Shown here piece by piece: positions 8,132-15,788 of a DNA stretch of 64,000 nucleotides (position 1 is its first letter; every line of letters starts with the position of its first letter). The notes under the pieces were generated by a model that saw nothing but the letters and a program-made list of their open reading frames with translations, was not told where the DNA came from and made no database searches. The position numbers were made by a program, and so were the translations under genes. The DNA is from Nocardiopsis sp. NRRL B-16309 (GTDB lineage: Bacteria > Actinomycetota > Actinomycetes > Streptosporangiales > Streptosporangiaceae), in assembly GCF_001279585.1 (NCBI RefSeq), contig NZ_LGEC01000059.1, positions 45,544-109,543 of the forward strand. The letters are read 5' to 3'.

Positions 8132-8398
8132 ATGAGTGAGGCGAAGAAGCGTGTAACGCTCACGTTGGACCCCGAACTCCTGGAGGTCGCCGAGGCCGCC
8201 GTGGACGCCGGCGAGGCCCGGTCGGTGTCGGCCTGGGTGAACGCAGCCCTGGCCGAGAAGAAGCGCCGCCAGGAGCGTGCGCAGCTCCTCATCGAGCAGG
8301 ACCTGGTCCAAGCTCGGGAGAGCGACCCGCAGGAGTACGAGCGCGCCATGCAGTGGGCGCAGGACATCGCCGGCGGGGAAGAGGGCCAGGCCGCGTGA
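8132..8398 (+). CDS. Ribbon-helix-helix antitoxin-like protein
   Basis: The product is 88 aa from ATG 8132 (AAGG just upstream). Its N-terminus KKRVTLTLDPELLEVAEAAV and the following EARSVSAWVNAAL form the strand-helix-helix of CopG/VapB-type DNA-binding antitoxins. The Glu/Gln-rich C-terminal half would wrap the partner. The stop overlaps the GTG start of the next gene by 4 bp (GTGA), the usual coupling of antitoxin and toxin. It probably represses its own promoter in the 7715-8131 gap. Confidence 0.78.
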   Translation: MSEAKKRVTLTLDPELLEVAEAAVDAGEARSVSAWVNAALAEKKRRQERAQLLIEQDLVQARESDPQEYERAMQWAQDIAGGEEGQAA

Positions 8399-8799
8399 TC
8401 GGTGGCAAGATCCTGACCGCGTCCGCACTGAACGCCTGGGCAGAAGGCTCGGTCTACATGTCCGCCCTGGTCGGCGTCGCCCAACGCCGTGTCATCCCGC
8501 TTCACGTCCCGACACTGGCACTGGCCGCCGGCTTGCACACCGTGGCGCCTGTCCGCGCGGCCGGAGTCGAGGAGCGCTTGGACGGGCCGATCTTCACCTT
8601 CGGCCACGTCGACAGGGACACGGCGGCAGCGGTCGCACGCATCGCCACCCGTTGGCAAGACGACGGCCTGACGTTGGCTGACGCCCATGCCGTCCATGAA
8701 GCGATGACCCGCTATGCCGGCTGGCCGATCGTCACGACTTCCCCTGCGCAAGAGTGGGAGCGCTACCTGCCCGACACCCCGGTCGAGACGCTTCCTTAA
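8395..8799 (+). CDS. PIN-like toxin (VapC type), catalytic site apparently incomplete
   Basis: GTG start at 8395, 134 aa. The fold elements of a PIN domain can be followed: a first strand KILTASALNAW, a helix with LVGVAQRR, a central LTLADAHAVHEAM carrying an acidic residue, and a last strand WPIVTTSP. In active VapC proteins the first strand carries an Asp (LDASAL-like), but here the position reads Thr, and the last strand lacks the usual Asp. It may thus be a weakened RNase or a non-catalytic partner. It is paired with the antitoxin-like gene upstream. Confidence 0.65.
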   Translation: MIGGKILTASALNAWAEGSVYMSALVGVAQRRVIPLHVPTLALAAGLHTVAPVRAAGVEERLDGPIFTFGHVDRDTAAAVARIATRWQDDGLTLADAHAVHEAMTRYAGWPIVTTSPAQEWERYLPDTPVETLP

Positions 8800-8876
8800 G
8801 TGCGGACCACGCGTCCGTGATGCTTACGGAACAAGGGGAGGTCGCGAGCTGAATCGGCTCTGAGAGCCGCTCTGCT

Positions 8877-9962
8877 TCATCGAGTGCGCCACAGCGGCGC
8901 CACGTAACGGTCAGGGTCGATCTCTGCCAGACGGCCGCGTAGCTCTTCGTCAGAGGCGGAAAGCCCCAGCGCTTCCGCGATCCGCCGGGAGGTCACGTAG
9001 TCGGACCCGCGTTCGGCCGCTGCCTCACTGAATCCCCTCAGCCTGTCGGCGAAGCCTTTCCTCGTGCCCTGGCGAACACCGGTGTCGGACAGCCGCCGAG
9101 CCTTGACCCGCTCGAACTCGATCTCGGAACGCCCTGTCACCGCGATGACCGCCTCTTCCGCTGCAGAGAGCGATGACGTGCCGCTCATAGCCCGTGCACA
9201 CCCGCTGAGTGCGATCACGTCCTCCAACGGCAGCCACAGATAGCCAGCGCTGAGCTCCGTCAATTCGGCGTGCAGTCCCTCTCCACGTACCTCCACGGTG
9301 CCCCGGGCCCCACGGGCCGCCGCCGCGAGCATGCCAGTGGCCTCGGAGGGATGCCAGCGCAGAATCGAAGTGAACTCCCCCACATGCCGCCGCTCGATAA
9401 CGCGCCACTCAGCGGCCCTCGAGTTGGCCATGACCTCGGGCTCGGACAGCTCTCCGTCTAGGCCCGGACCGAGCACACTCACGTGGACAGGCCGGTCGAT
9501 CGCCGCACAAGCAGAGAGAACCAGGGCATCCGCCAGCGGGCTACGAAGTCCGGCTTCGTTTCCTCGCGCGAGGGCATCACCACCGACATCGACCACGATG
9601 ACCTCATCGACTTGGAAGGCGTCGACCGCTTCGACCAGCTGCTTTCGGAGGCTGATCTCACCGCCGTGGGGGTCCAACAGGACGAGCGGACGCCCCAGGT
9701 CGCCAGAGAGCCTCGGAAGGGTGGACCCGGACGGCGAAACCGGGGAAGTCCGTGCGGTCACGAGTGCGCAGTCAGGAGTTCGCCATGTCAACCCATGGAA
9801 GGAACCTGTGCCGCGAGGACCGGGAAGGGGGTCGACCCGCAGACGCTCCCAGGCGAACGTGGCGATGACTGTTTCTTCGATGGCGAGTCCCAGGCTCCGC
9901 GCCAGAATTGCAGCTCCCAGAGCATCGCCGCCACCGCCGGCCGCCACAAGCAAAAAGGTCAT
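8877..9962 (-). CDS. DUF1152 domain-containing protein
   Basis: The product is 361 aa with a Gly-rich N-terminal loop FLLVAAGGGGDALGAAILAR, characteristic of DUF1152, followed by VLLDPHGGE, a VIVVDVGGDAL segment and the conserved GPGLDGEL stretch. These suggest a Rossmann-like nucleotide- or sugar-phosphate-binding fold in the cytoplasm. The biochemical role of the family is unknown. It is a single leftward gene inside the AICE, not needed for AICE transfer, so it is cargo. Its promoter would lie in 9963-10192. Confidence 0.75.
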   Translation of the reverse strand: MTFLLVAAGGGGDALGAAILARSLGLAIEETVIATFAWERLRVDPLPGPRGTGSFHGLTWRTPDCALVTARTSPVSPSGSTLPRLSGDLGRPLVLLDPHGGEISLRKQLVEAVDAFQVDEVIVVDVGGDALARGNEAGLRSPLADALVLSACAAIDRPVHVSVLGPGLDGELSEPEVMANSRAAEWRVIERRHVGEFTSILRWHPSEATGMLAAAARGARGTVEVRGEGLHAELTELSAGYLWLPLEDVIALSGCARAMSGTSSLSAAEEAVIAVTGRSEIEFERVKARRLSDTGVRQGTRKGFADRLRGFSEAAAERGSDYVTSRRIAEALGLSASDEELRGRLAEIDPDRYVAPLWRTR

Positions 9963-10192
9963 CTCAAAAGACTAGCGGTGTGGTCGACTACGAGTGCCCA
10001 TTTTCCACGAACCACACCGGAGCCCTGGCCCTCGTTCCGCTCCCCGAGTTCCCCTGTCAACAAGAGGAAGCTCAGACGATCCAGCGCATGCACTCAACAG
10101 GAACAACGCACCCCCCAATGGCTAGCTCGACAGGATCTGCCACATTCCCGGGGCAGCTTGGGCATGAAGCTCGTGTTCCTCAGTGAGACGCC

Positions 10193-10224
10193 AGAGCCCG
10201 CTGTGAACCTTCACAGCGGGCTCT
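10193..10224. terminator. 15-bp perfect hairpin after the gntR operon
   Basis: AGAGCCCGCTGTGAA (10193-10207) pairs with TTCACAGCGGGCTCT (10210-10224) around a 2-nt spacer. It lies 14 bp beyond the stop of the last gene of the leftward gntR-acetyltransferase-unknown operon. There is no T-run, so it would be a hairpin-only terminator or mRNA 3' stabiliser. Confidence 0.7.
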
Positions 10225-10237
10225 ACTAAAACTCAGC

Positions 10238-10558
10238 TCAAGTAGCTTTTAGAACGACTGCATCACCTTCGTCCGAGATGACGTAACGCCCCTCGGTATC
10301 AAGCTCGTTAAGCGCGTCCCAACGAATGACGCGATCGGCGTAACTGGCCCCCCAGCCGTTCTGTCCCACACGCCACTGCCTGCCGTCGTACCAGAGTTGG
10401 CGGTGGTCACCGACCGCTAGCGTGAGTTCGTGGGCTTCTTCAACGAAGGGATGCACTCCTGCCACTGAAGAACCGTGCACATAGTGAACGGAGATCCCCG
10501 GATCCGCTGCAACCGATTCCTCGGCAGGGTCATGGACGGTAGTGCGAATGGTGATCAC
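10238..10558 (-). CDS. Hypothetical protein, last gene of the gntR operon
   Basis: GTG start at 10558 overlaps the acetyltransferase stop by 4 bp (GTGA). The 106-aa product has alternating strands and repeated aromatic residues (WYDGRQWRVGQNGWGASYAD) and no signal or membrane helix. Family not recognised. Overlapping translation with the acetyltransferase suggests the two act together. Confidence 0.6.
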   Translation of the reverse strand: MITIRTTVHDPAEESVAADPGISVHYVHGSSVAGVHPFVEEAHELTLAVGDHRQLWYDGRQWRVGQNGWGASYADRVIRWDALNELDTEGRYVISDEGDAVVLKAT

Positions 10559-11070
10559 TGTGCACTCCTTGAAGGTGCTTTAGTTCTGAATTCGAAGAGG
10601 GCGCCACTGTTCCGCCCAGGAATGCGCATGGTCCGCAGGTGCGCCCATCCTCGCTCCCTGTAATACTTGTGCAGCCCCTCGTTGGTTGCCCAGGCATCTA
10701 GTCGAACCGCTTCATACCCTAAGGAATAAGCCCGCTGGACCGCCCAATCCAATAGCCATCCTCCGACCCCTGACACACGCCCTGCCAGCTTACTCAGGTA
10801 CAATGCGGGCACCTTTTGCTCATCGGGTGTCCAAAAATCTTGGTCGGGTCTATCGTTCAGAGAAACGGTAGCAATAAGATTCCCAACGGCGTCATGCACA
10901 ACGAATGTCTCGCCCCGCTGGATCATGGGGAGCATGCGTTCCGAGTTCATCCAACCAGGATGCCACTGGCTGATACCGCGCTCCCGCAGTTGATCCGCAG
11001 CGTAGTTGAGAAGATCGACTACGCCTTCCGTGTCCTCGGGCGCCGCAGAACGAATTCTCCACTGAGTCAT
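10555..11070 (-). CDS. GNAT family N-acetyltransferase
   Basis: The start is ATG 11070, which overlaps the gntR stop by 4 bp; a longer frame to 11112 would run into gntR. The 171-aa product has the GNAT fold order: IRSAAPEDTEGVVDLLNYA (N-terminal strand and helix), FVVHDAVGNLIATVSL (beta strands), the acetyl-CoA binding stretch LAGRVSGVGGWLLDWAV where the usual R/QxxGxG/A is changed to RVSGVGG, and VRLDAWATNEGLHKYYRERG. It would acetylate a small molecule or protein using acetyl-CoA. The coupling to the GntR regulator suggests that its gene is autoregulated together with the transfer repressor. Confidence 0.82.
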   Translation of the reverse strand: MTQWRIRSAAPEDTEGVVDLLNYAADQLRERGISQWHPGWMNSERMLPMIQRGETFVVHDAVGNLIATVSLNDRPDQDFWTPDEQKVPALYLSKLAGRVSGVGGWLLDWAVQRAYSLGYEAVRLDAWATNEGLHKYYRERGWAHLRTMRIPGRNSGALFEFRTKAPSRSAQ

Positions 11071-11825
11071 GCTGGCAGCTCGTAGATCAATTCGATCGTG
11101 TCGCCCGGCCATGTGTGCCGACTGACCTTTACAGGCCGATCACCTACATAGCCAATGCGGTGTTGAACCAGCACCGAAACGCCCGCTCCAATGCGGAGCT
11201 TTCGAGCTTCCTCGGGTGTCGGCGGCCGCCAACGTAGGTGGTCGCGGTAGCGCGTCTGAACGAGACCGCGCTCTGCCATCAAGGCCACAACCCCTTGTGG
11301 CACGTCGGCCGGATCGAGGATCTCGGCTACCTCTTGCACCATGTCCATCGGATAGTAGGTGTCGGCCAGGTTGCTCGGCTCACCATCCAACGTGCGCAAG
11401 CGCCGCCGCACCGCGACCGACTCTCCCTCATTGAGACCAAGGTAGCCAGCGATCTCCGCGTCAGCGTGAACGACCCCGACCTCAATCTGCTGCCCCGGGG
11501 CACGCCCGTGTTCTTGGCTGTCACTCACCCACGCATCGACCCCCGCAGCCTTCCGGTGATCGATCTGCTCACTCCTGCTGGCATGGATCGGCAGGATCCT
11601 TAGATCCCGGACTCGACGGCCCGCTCGGGTGCTCCCAGGGGTGATCAACCCTTCGGTGACGAGCTGCTCCAAGGCCCGTACTGCAGTACCTCGACTGATC
11701 TGCTGATCGCGAGCCAGATCCCGCTCCGTCGGGACCAACTCCCCAGGTGCCAGGTCACCCGACCTGATCTTCTCACGCAGCAGCTCTGCCACCTGCGCGT
11801 ATAGAGGCGGCTCACGAAGCGTCAT
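11067..11825 (-). CDS. GntR/UTRA (HutC-type) regulator, candidate transfer repressor
   Basis: The 252-aa product has an N-terminal winged helix (residues 8-75: YAQVAELLREKIRSGDLAPG, then LARDQQISRGTAVRALEQL) and a C-terminal UTRA ligand domain ending DTIELIYELPA. AICE such as pSAM2 encode a GntR/UTRA repressor (KorSA) that silences transfer and replication. Two 16-bp inverted sites with the same sequence lie between this gene and the rightward operon, so it most likely binds there and controls itself and the transfer genes. It heads a three-gene leftward operon with coupled starts. Confidence 0.88.
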   Translation of the reverse strand: MTLREPPLYAQVAELLREKIRSGDLAPGELVPTERDLARDQQISRGTAVRALEQLVTEGLITPGSTRAGRRVRDLRILPIHASRSEQIDHRKAAGVDAWVSDSQEHGRAPGQQIEVGVVHADAEIAGYLGLNEGESVAVRRRLRTLDGEPSNLADTYYPMDMVQEVAEILDPADVPQGVVALMAERGLVQTRYRDHLRWRPPTPEEARKLRIGAGVSVLVQHRIGYVGDRPVKVSRHTWPGDTIELIYELPA

Positions 11826-11851
11826 ACCTGTCTCCCCTGCCCGAGCTGATC

Positions 11852-11924
11852 TTTGGCCTAGTCCAAACGTAGCAAACGCTTGACGCCTTGCTACCTCACA
11901 TGCTTCTATTTGGACTAGGCCAAA
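11852..11924. promoter_or_regulatory. Paired GntR operators and rightward promoter of the transfer operon
   Basis: TTTGGCCTAGTCCAAA (11852-11867) and its exact reverse complement TTTGGACTAGGCCAAA (11909-11924) are each imperfect palindromes. Between them lies a good sigma-70 promoter reading right: TTGACG (11880-11885), 18-bp spacer, TTCTAT (11904-11909), so the second operator sits over the predicted start point. The first lies 27 bp upstream of gntR. Occupation of both would shut divergent transcription. The rest of the gap to 12297 holds the operon leader. Confidence 0.8.
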
Positions 11925-12297
11925 CAGTCCAACGATTTGGCCCAGGGAAATATTCCCTAGTGTTCGGTAGCGGACTCCGCTTCACCCCAGGTGAGGCGCG
12001 TGGAAGCCCGAAGCACATGAGCTTTCACAAGCCCTTGAGGCACATAGTGCGCAAGCCCTGACCCCACCCCGAGCAGACAAGGGGCGGCGATGGGAAGACG
12101 TGGTCACGGCACCCCGACAAGGGTGCGCCGCCCGGCAGAGGCCGGCGGTACGGAATGGCCGCGCATCACACGCACCCCCTGCGGGTGCCTGTCCAGCCCC
12201 ACCGACCGCCAACAGGCGGCCGCCCGGGGCTGAGGCAGGGACCGCAGGGTCCACCCGGCCTCGCGCCAGCACCACCACCGCGGAAAGGACTCACACC

Positions 12298-12594
12298 ATG
12301 CTGACACCCCCCAACGAGGACACCGTCTACTCGATCATCAAGGCCCTCGGCCGGGAGATCTGGAGTAGCAGCCCCACGCCCGCCGGCCTGCTGGTCGCCC
12401 TGTCCACCGACGGCACCTCCGTCGTCGCCGCGGCGCTGCGGAGCAGCGGCTACACCGTGACCAAGGTCGCCTCCAACACCGTGATGGTCGGCGGTGTGGA
12501 CCACCTCGTGCTCCTGGAAGCACAGATCGCCGCTCTCCAGACCGAGCGCGACCGGCTGATGGCCGCCCGCCTGGAGACGGAGGCCGTCCGATGA
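12298..12594 (+). CDS. Hypothetical protein, first gene of the rightward operon
   Basis: ATG 12298 follows a GGAAAGGA ribosome-binding site. The 98-aa product has strands and a helix (TVYSIIKALGREIW; VVAAALRSSGYTVTKV) and a C-terminal coiled-coil-like helix LEAQIAALQTERDRLMAARL. No membrane segment. Family unknown. The next gene overlaps by 4 bp (ATGA). Confidence 0.6.
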   Translation: MLTPPNEDTVYSIIKALGREIWSSSPTPAGLLVALSTDGTSVVAAALRSSGYTVTKVASNTVMVGGVDHLVLLEAQIAALQTERDRLMAARLETEAVR

Positions 12595-13160
12595 ACTGGG
12601 TGCACCGCTCCTGCATCGAGCAGATCCGCGCCCGGGAGAGCGAGGTGCGCGAGGACCAACGGGAGATGTACCGCCTGACCGGTGAGGGCATGCGGCTGCG
12701 AGCTGAGCGAGACGAGGCCGTATCCGCACGGTGGGACGCGGCCGGGGAGGCCGAGGTCCTCCGTGACCCGGTCACGGTCCTGGAGAAGGAGCTGGCCGAG
12801 CGCAGGCACGCCGACAGCGAGCCCGCCCGGCGCCGGGCCCGCGCGGCCTGGCGGACCCTGTGGCGGGTGCCGGCGATCTCGTGGCACCCCTCCGCGCAGG
12901 AGTACGAGGCCGAGCAGGCCACCCGGGCGGCCGCCGCCCAGGCCATCCTCGCGATGCCGCTCAACCTGTTCGCAGGGGAGCTGACCTACAGGGGCGGCTC
13001 CTACTACCTGGACAGCACGCCGCTGCACCTGCCCGGCCCCGACCCCTACGGCTGTGGCCCGGACAAGGAGGCGCTGCTGCAGGACCGCTACGGCCTGACC
13101 CGCGAGGAGATCAGCGCCGCGATGGACGAGGACCGCGAGCGTCGCGCCAACGCGGCCTGA
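12591..13160 (+). CDS. Hypothetical coiled-coil protein
   Basis: The 189-aa product has a long charged N-terminal helix (about residues 8-75, rich in Arg/Glu) predicted as coiled coil, then W-rich ARAAWRTLWRVPAISWHP and a compact C-terminal part with a Pro-rich LPGPDPYGCGPDKEALL. No signal or membrane helix. It is translationally coupled to the gene before it. The C-terminal helix LTREEISAAMDEDRERRANA resembles short DNA- or protein-binding helices. Function unknown. Confidence 0.6.
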   Translation: MNWVHRSCIEQIRARESEVREDQREMYRLTGEGMRLRAERDEAVSARWDAAGEAEVLRDPVTVLEKELAERRHADSEPARRRARAAWRTLWRVPAISWHPSAQEYEAEQATRAAAAQAILAMPLNLFAGELTYRGGSYYLDSTPLHLPGPDPYGCGPDKEALLQDRYGLTREEISAAMDEDRERRANAA

Positions 13161-13186
13161 ACCCCCTGAGACCTACCCCATGAGAT

Positions 13187-13219
13187 GAGCCCGCCCGGGA
13201 TCGCACCCCGAGCGGGCTC
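13187..13219 (+). promoter_or_regulatory. Intercistronic hairpin 33 nt before the next start
   Basis: GAGCCCGC (13187-13194) and GCGGGCTC (13212-13219) form a perfect 8-bp stem. It is one of a series of hairpins placed shortly before start codons in this operon; see the related finding. Confidence 0.55.
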
Positions 13220-13252
13220 CTGCACATCCACCCACCTGCAAGGAGAGATCAG

Positions 13253-13594
13253 ATGTACGAGGACGAGCCTACCTACCGCGACCCGCTCGACACGATCGAA
13301 GACCTTCTGGCGATCCGCGAGCACAGCCCGCGGTTCTGGGACGCCGACACGGCCGAGCAGGCAACCACCGACCCCTACGACCACCCCTCCTGGGATGTCG
13401 CCGACGCCCTGGCCGAGGACGGCTGGGACGACCCGGCCGCCGCGATCGAGGTCCGCGAACTCCTGGCCGGCACCCTCACCGCCTGGCCGCTGGTGCGCGA
13501 CGTCGACCAGATCCCGGTGCTCGTGTCCGTTGACGGCTCCGGGCTCTGGCCCGCCGCCGGCGACTACGGCGAGGAGGAGGTGTGGGCCGCGTGA
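13253..13594 (+). CDS. Hypothetical acidic protein
   Basis: ATG 13253 follows AAGGAGAG. The 113-aa product is strongly acidic (EDEPTYRDPLDTIEDLLAIR) with a C-terminal half that forms strands (IPVLVSVDGSGLWPAAGDYG). Soluble. Its stop overlaps a GTG start at 13591. I do not recognise the family; small acidic proteins of this kind are common between spd genes of AICE. Confidence 0.55.
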   Translation: MYEDEPTYRDPLDTIEDLLAIREHSPRFWDADTAEQATTDPYDHPSWDVADALAEDGWDDPAAAIEVRELLAGTLTAWPLVRDVDQIPVLVSVDGSGLWPAAGDYGEEEVWAA

Positions 13595-13713
13595 GCGCCC
13601 TGCTGACTTGGGCTTCGAGCGTGGTCTACATCCACTGCGGCATGGAGATGCAGTGGAACACCTTCCGAGCCTGCTACGAGTGCGCCTCCCCGACCTGCGG
13701 GAGCACGCGATGA
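13591..13713 (+). CDS. Mini-protein with four Cys (40 aa)
   Basis: GTG 13591 overlaps the previous stop (GTGA) and the frame ends at 13713, itself overlapping the next ATG (ATGA). The product contains YIHCGMEMQWNTFRACYECA followed by SPTCGSTR: four Cys and a His, enough for a small zinc knuckle. The tight overlap on both sides supports translation; function unknown. Confidence 0.45.
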   Translation: MSALLTWASSVVYIHCGMEMQWNTFRACYECASPTCGSTR

Positions 13714-13826
13714 CCGACCTCCAGTTCCACATCAGCAACTGCACCGCGTGCCAGCGCGGGCTGGCCTGCCTGACCCGGCAGATGATCAGCTCCCTGCGAG
13801 CCGCCCTGGCGGGGTGGTGGCAGTGA
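13710..13826 (+). CDS. Mini-protein with Cys cluster (38 aa)
   Basis: ATG 13710 overlaps the preceding stop; the frame ends at 13826. The product starts MTDLQFHISNCTACQRGLAC and ends in an amphipathic helix with WWQ. The C-x2-C-x5-C plus His arrangement could bind zinc, and the tail may touch the membrane. It overlaps the next GTG start by 4 bp, so it belongs to a chain of coupled small genes. Confidence 0.45.
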   Translation: MTDLQFHISNCTACQRGLACLTRQMISSLRAALAGWWQ

Positions 13827-13978
13827 TCGGACTGATCATCGCCGCCGCGATCGTCCTGGTCGTCGCGGTCCCGGTGCTCCTGATCGCCCTCACTGGCGGC
13901 CCCAGGACTCTGTTCGCCGAACACACCCTGCCCGAACCCGCCCGAACCCGACGCGCCCCGAGGAGGGCTGACCGATGA
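13823..13978 (+). CDS. Small single-span membrane protein (51 aa)
   Basis: GTG 13823 opens a 51-codon frame with one hydrophobic helix (residues 1-23, IGLIIAAAIVLVVAVPVLLI) and a basic tail ending RRAPRRADR. It is coupled to both neighbours by 4-bp overlaps. A small Spd-type membrane protein helping plasmid spread along hyphae is plausible because the next gene is Spd-like. Confidence 0.5.
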   Translation: MIGLIIAAAIVLVVAVPVLLIALTGGPRTLFAEHTLPEPARTRRAPRRADR

Positions 13979-15015
13979 CCACCACTCACCCGATCCCGTC
14001 CGGGCCGCGCACGCGGCCCCTGCTGATCGCCGCCTCCATCCCGTCCGTGCTCTCGCTGGCGTGGACGGCCTGGTCGGTGGCGGACATGATCCCTGCCCCG
14101 TGGCCGGTCGCCATGGCCGCCGGCATCGCCTTGGACGTGGCGCTGGTCGCCGCGGTGGCGATCGCGTGGGTGGCGCCCTCGATCGCTCGGGGCGCCCAGG
14201 CCGCGTCCTGGCTCATCGCCGGTGTGGCCGCGGCCGCGATCGCGATCCACTCCTGGCCGATCTCTCCGGCGCTGGCGCTGATGGCGGCCGTGCCGCTGAT
14301 ATCCAAGGCGCTGTGGCACCTGGCGCTGTCGGCGAAGGCCTCCGGTGAGGCCGCAGCCGCCGCAGCCGCAGCCCACGCGGCCGAGCAGGCCGCCAAGGAG
14401 CGGGCCGAGGCCGAGCGCAAGAACCGGCGCCTGTCCACGGGCCTGACCGAGGACCAGGAGGCCGAGCTGGCCGAGCTGGAGCGCCAGCGCGCCTACACCG
14501 AGGCCAAGGCGGCCAAGGCCCTGGCGTTGGCCGAGGCCCAGGCGAAAGCCGCGCAGGAGGAGCGCCTGGCCGAGATCCGCCGCCGGGCCGAGACGCAGAT
14601 GGCCACGGACGAGGCCACCGCGCAGATCCACGTCAAGCGCGCTGAGCTGGCTCAGCAGATCCAGTTGGCCGCCCCGGTCTACACCGCGACCGAGATCTCC
14701 GCCGGCCCCCGGGTGCCCGACGACCCGTCCGGCCTTGACGATCTGCCGCCCGGCACGGCACCGGTAGCGGGGTTCGGGTTCTCGCAGACGCCCCCGGCGC
14801 GGGGTGTCCACCCCGCTGAGGAGCACGTGCCCAGGGTGCCCACCCCCGGTGAGGCTCCGCTCAGCGAGGGCGAGCGCAACCGTCGTGCGGTCCTGGCCGC
14901 CTACGAGCGCCTGGCGGCGGACGGCAGCGCGCCGTCGGTGTCGGCCGTGGCCACCGAGGCCGGTGTCAGCCGCCGTACGGTCAACCGCCACCTGCCCCCC
15001 GAGATGAAGTCCTGA
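13975..15015 (+). CDS. Spd/DUF2637-like membrane protein with coiled coil and C-terminal HTH
   Basis: The 346-aa product has three to four hydrophobic helices in residues 15-115, a long Ala/Glu-rich coiled coil (about 118-230: AAEQAAKERAEAERKNRRLS and onward), a Pro-rich linker, and a C-terminal helix-turn-helix (about 300-346: NRRAVLAAYERLAADGSAPS, then VATEAGVSRRTVNRHLP). This layout is common in SpdB/DUF2637 proteins of actinobacterial conjugative elements, which support spread of DNA through septa of the mycelium together with TraB. The HTH tail suggests that it may also bind element DNA, possibly the folded region just downstream. Confidence 0.72.
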   Translation: MTTTHPIPSGPRTRPLLIAASIPSVLSLAWTAWSVADMIPAPWPVAMAAGIALDVALVAAVAIAWVAPSIARGAQAASWLIAGVAAAAIAIHSWPISPALALMAAVPLISKALWHLALSAKASGEAAAAAAAAHAAEQAAKERAEAERKNRRLSTGLTEDQEAELAELERQRAYTEAKAAKALALAEAQAKAAQEERLAEIRRRAETQMATDEATAQIHVKRAELAQQIQLAAPVYTATEISAGPRVPDDPSGLDDLPPGTAPVAGFGFSQTPPARGVHPAEEHVPRVPTPGEAPLSEGERNRRAVLAAYERLAADGSAPSVSAVATEAGVSRRTVNRHLPPEMKS

Positions 15016-15357
15016 TCGCCCCACCTACTGGGCACCCCTGGGCACCCCCGCTGATCTGCGGGTGCCCAGGGGTGCCCACCACTCGCTCCGGCGGGTGCGC
15101 ACGCCCTCCCGGCCCCTCGGTCGGGTGGGTGTGCGCACCGCTCCGGCGCCGCGCGAACCAGTGCCGCCCCATTTGCCGTGGGTGAGCTGGCGCCGCGCGA
15201 ACCGGCCACGGTGCTGTTCGAGCACACCCCTCAGCCACGAAGGAGGTTCCGATCAGCCCAACGATCCGAAGCCGTGCCCCGCCCGTGCGGGGCCACCACG
15301 TTCACGGGCCGCCGCCCTCTTGCCCGGGCGGCGGCCCCTCCCCTGGAAGGACCCCCT
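15016..15357. other. Strongly folded non-coding region, candidate clt/origin
   Basis: No gene is supported in these 342 bp. They contain a perfect 18-bp inverted repeat (15030-15047 with 15060-15077), a 9-bp inverted repeat GGTGCGCAC/GTGCGCACC (15094-15102 with 15131-15139), a 15-bp direct repeat GGCGCCGCGCGAACC (15145-15159, 15189-15203) and an 11-bp hairpin (15306-15316 with 15327-15337) 20 nt before the next start. Such density of repeats in AICE usually marks a cis-acting transfer locus or replication origin; this is inferred. Confidence 0.6.
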
Positions 15358-15756
15358 GTGGCTAGCCGTTTCTACGACCCCGACGGCACCAAGTACGGCA
15401 CCCCGACCTACCCGAGGAACCTCGCACCCCGCGGACTGGCGACGAAAAAGCAGCTCCGGCGGCTCGGGCTGAGGCCCGGCGGCCAGGAGCCGGTCGCACA
15501 GCTCGCCTGGCGATCGCGGTCGCGCTGCGGCGGAGCCCGCGACGGCTACCGGCTGGCCTGGCTCTACCACGTGCACCTGGCCCGGCCGGTGCGCCCGATG
15601 ACCCCGGCCCGCGAACAGGCCCTGGCCCGGGCCCTGCTGGCCCGACACACCTGCCGCGACTGCGGCGAGATCCACCCCTACTGCCTGCCCACGTCCCTGG
15701 GCGGCGTCTGCCCGCCCGGGACCGGATGTGCCGCCGCCCCTGCGGTGGCGGCCTGA
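15358..15756 (+). CDS. RRQRL-motif zinc-binding protein-like
   Basis: GTG start at 15358, 132 aa. The sequence matches the layout of the small RRQRL-motif zinc-binding proteins coded in Streptomyces AICE: KKQLRRLGLRPGGQEP, an arginine-rich WRSRSRCGGARDGYRLAWLY, a helix LARPVRPMTPAREQALARAL, and a Cys cluster HTCRDCGEIHPYCLPTSLGG with further Cys to the end. Ligands look like C-x2-C plus C/H. It likely binds nucleic acid or serves a structural role; no function is established. Transcribed between Spd genes. Confidence 0.7.
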   Translation: MASRFYDPDGTKYGTPTYPRNLAPRGLATKKQLRRLGLRPGGQEPVAQLAWRSRSRCGGARDGYRLAWLYHVHLARPVRPMTPAREQALARALLARHTCRDCGEIHPYCLPTSLGGVCPPGTGCAAAPAVAA

Positions 15757-15788
15757 CCTGCACACCTACGCACAGATGGGAGGGGCCG

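Noticed and set aside
9298..10229. Rightward frames over the DUF1152 gene
   Set aside because: Antisense to a well-supported gene with family motifs.
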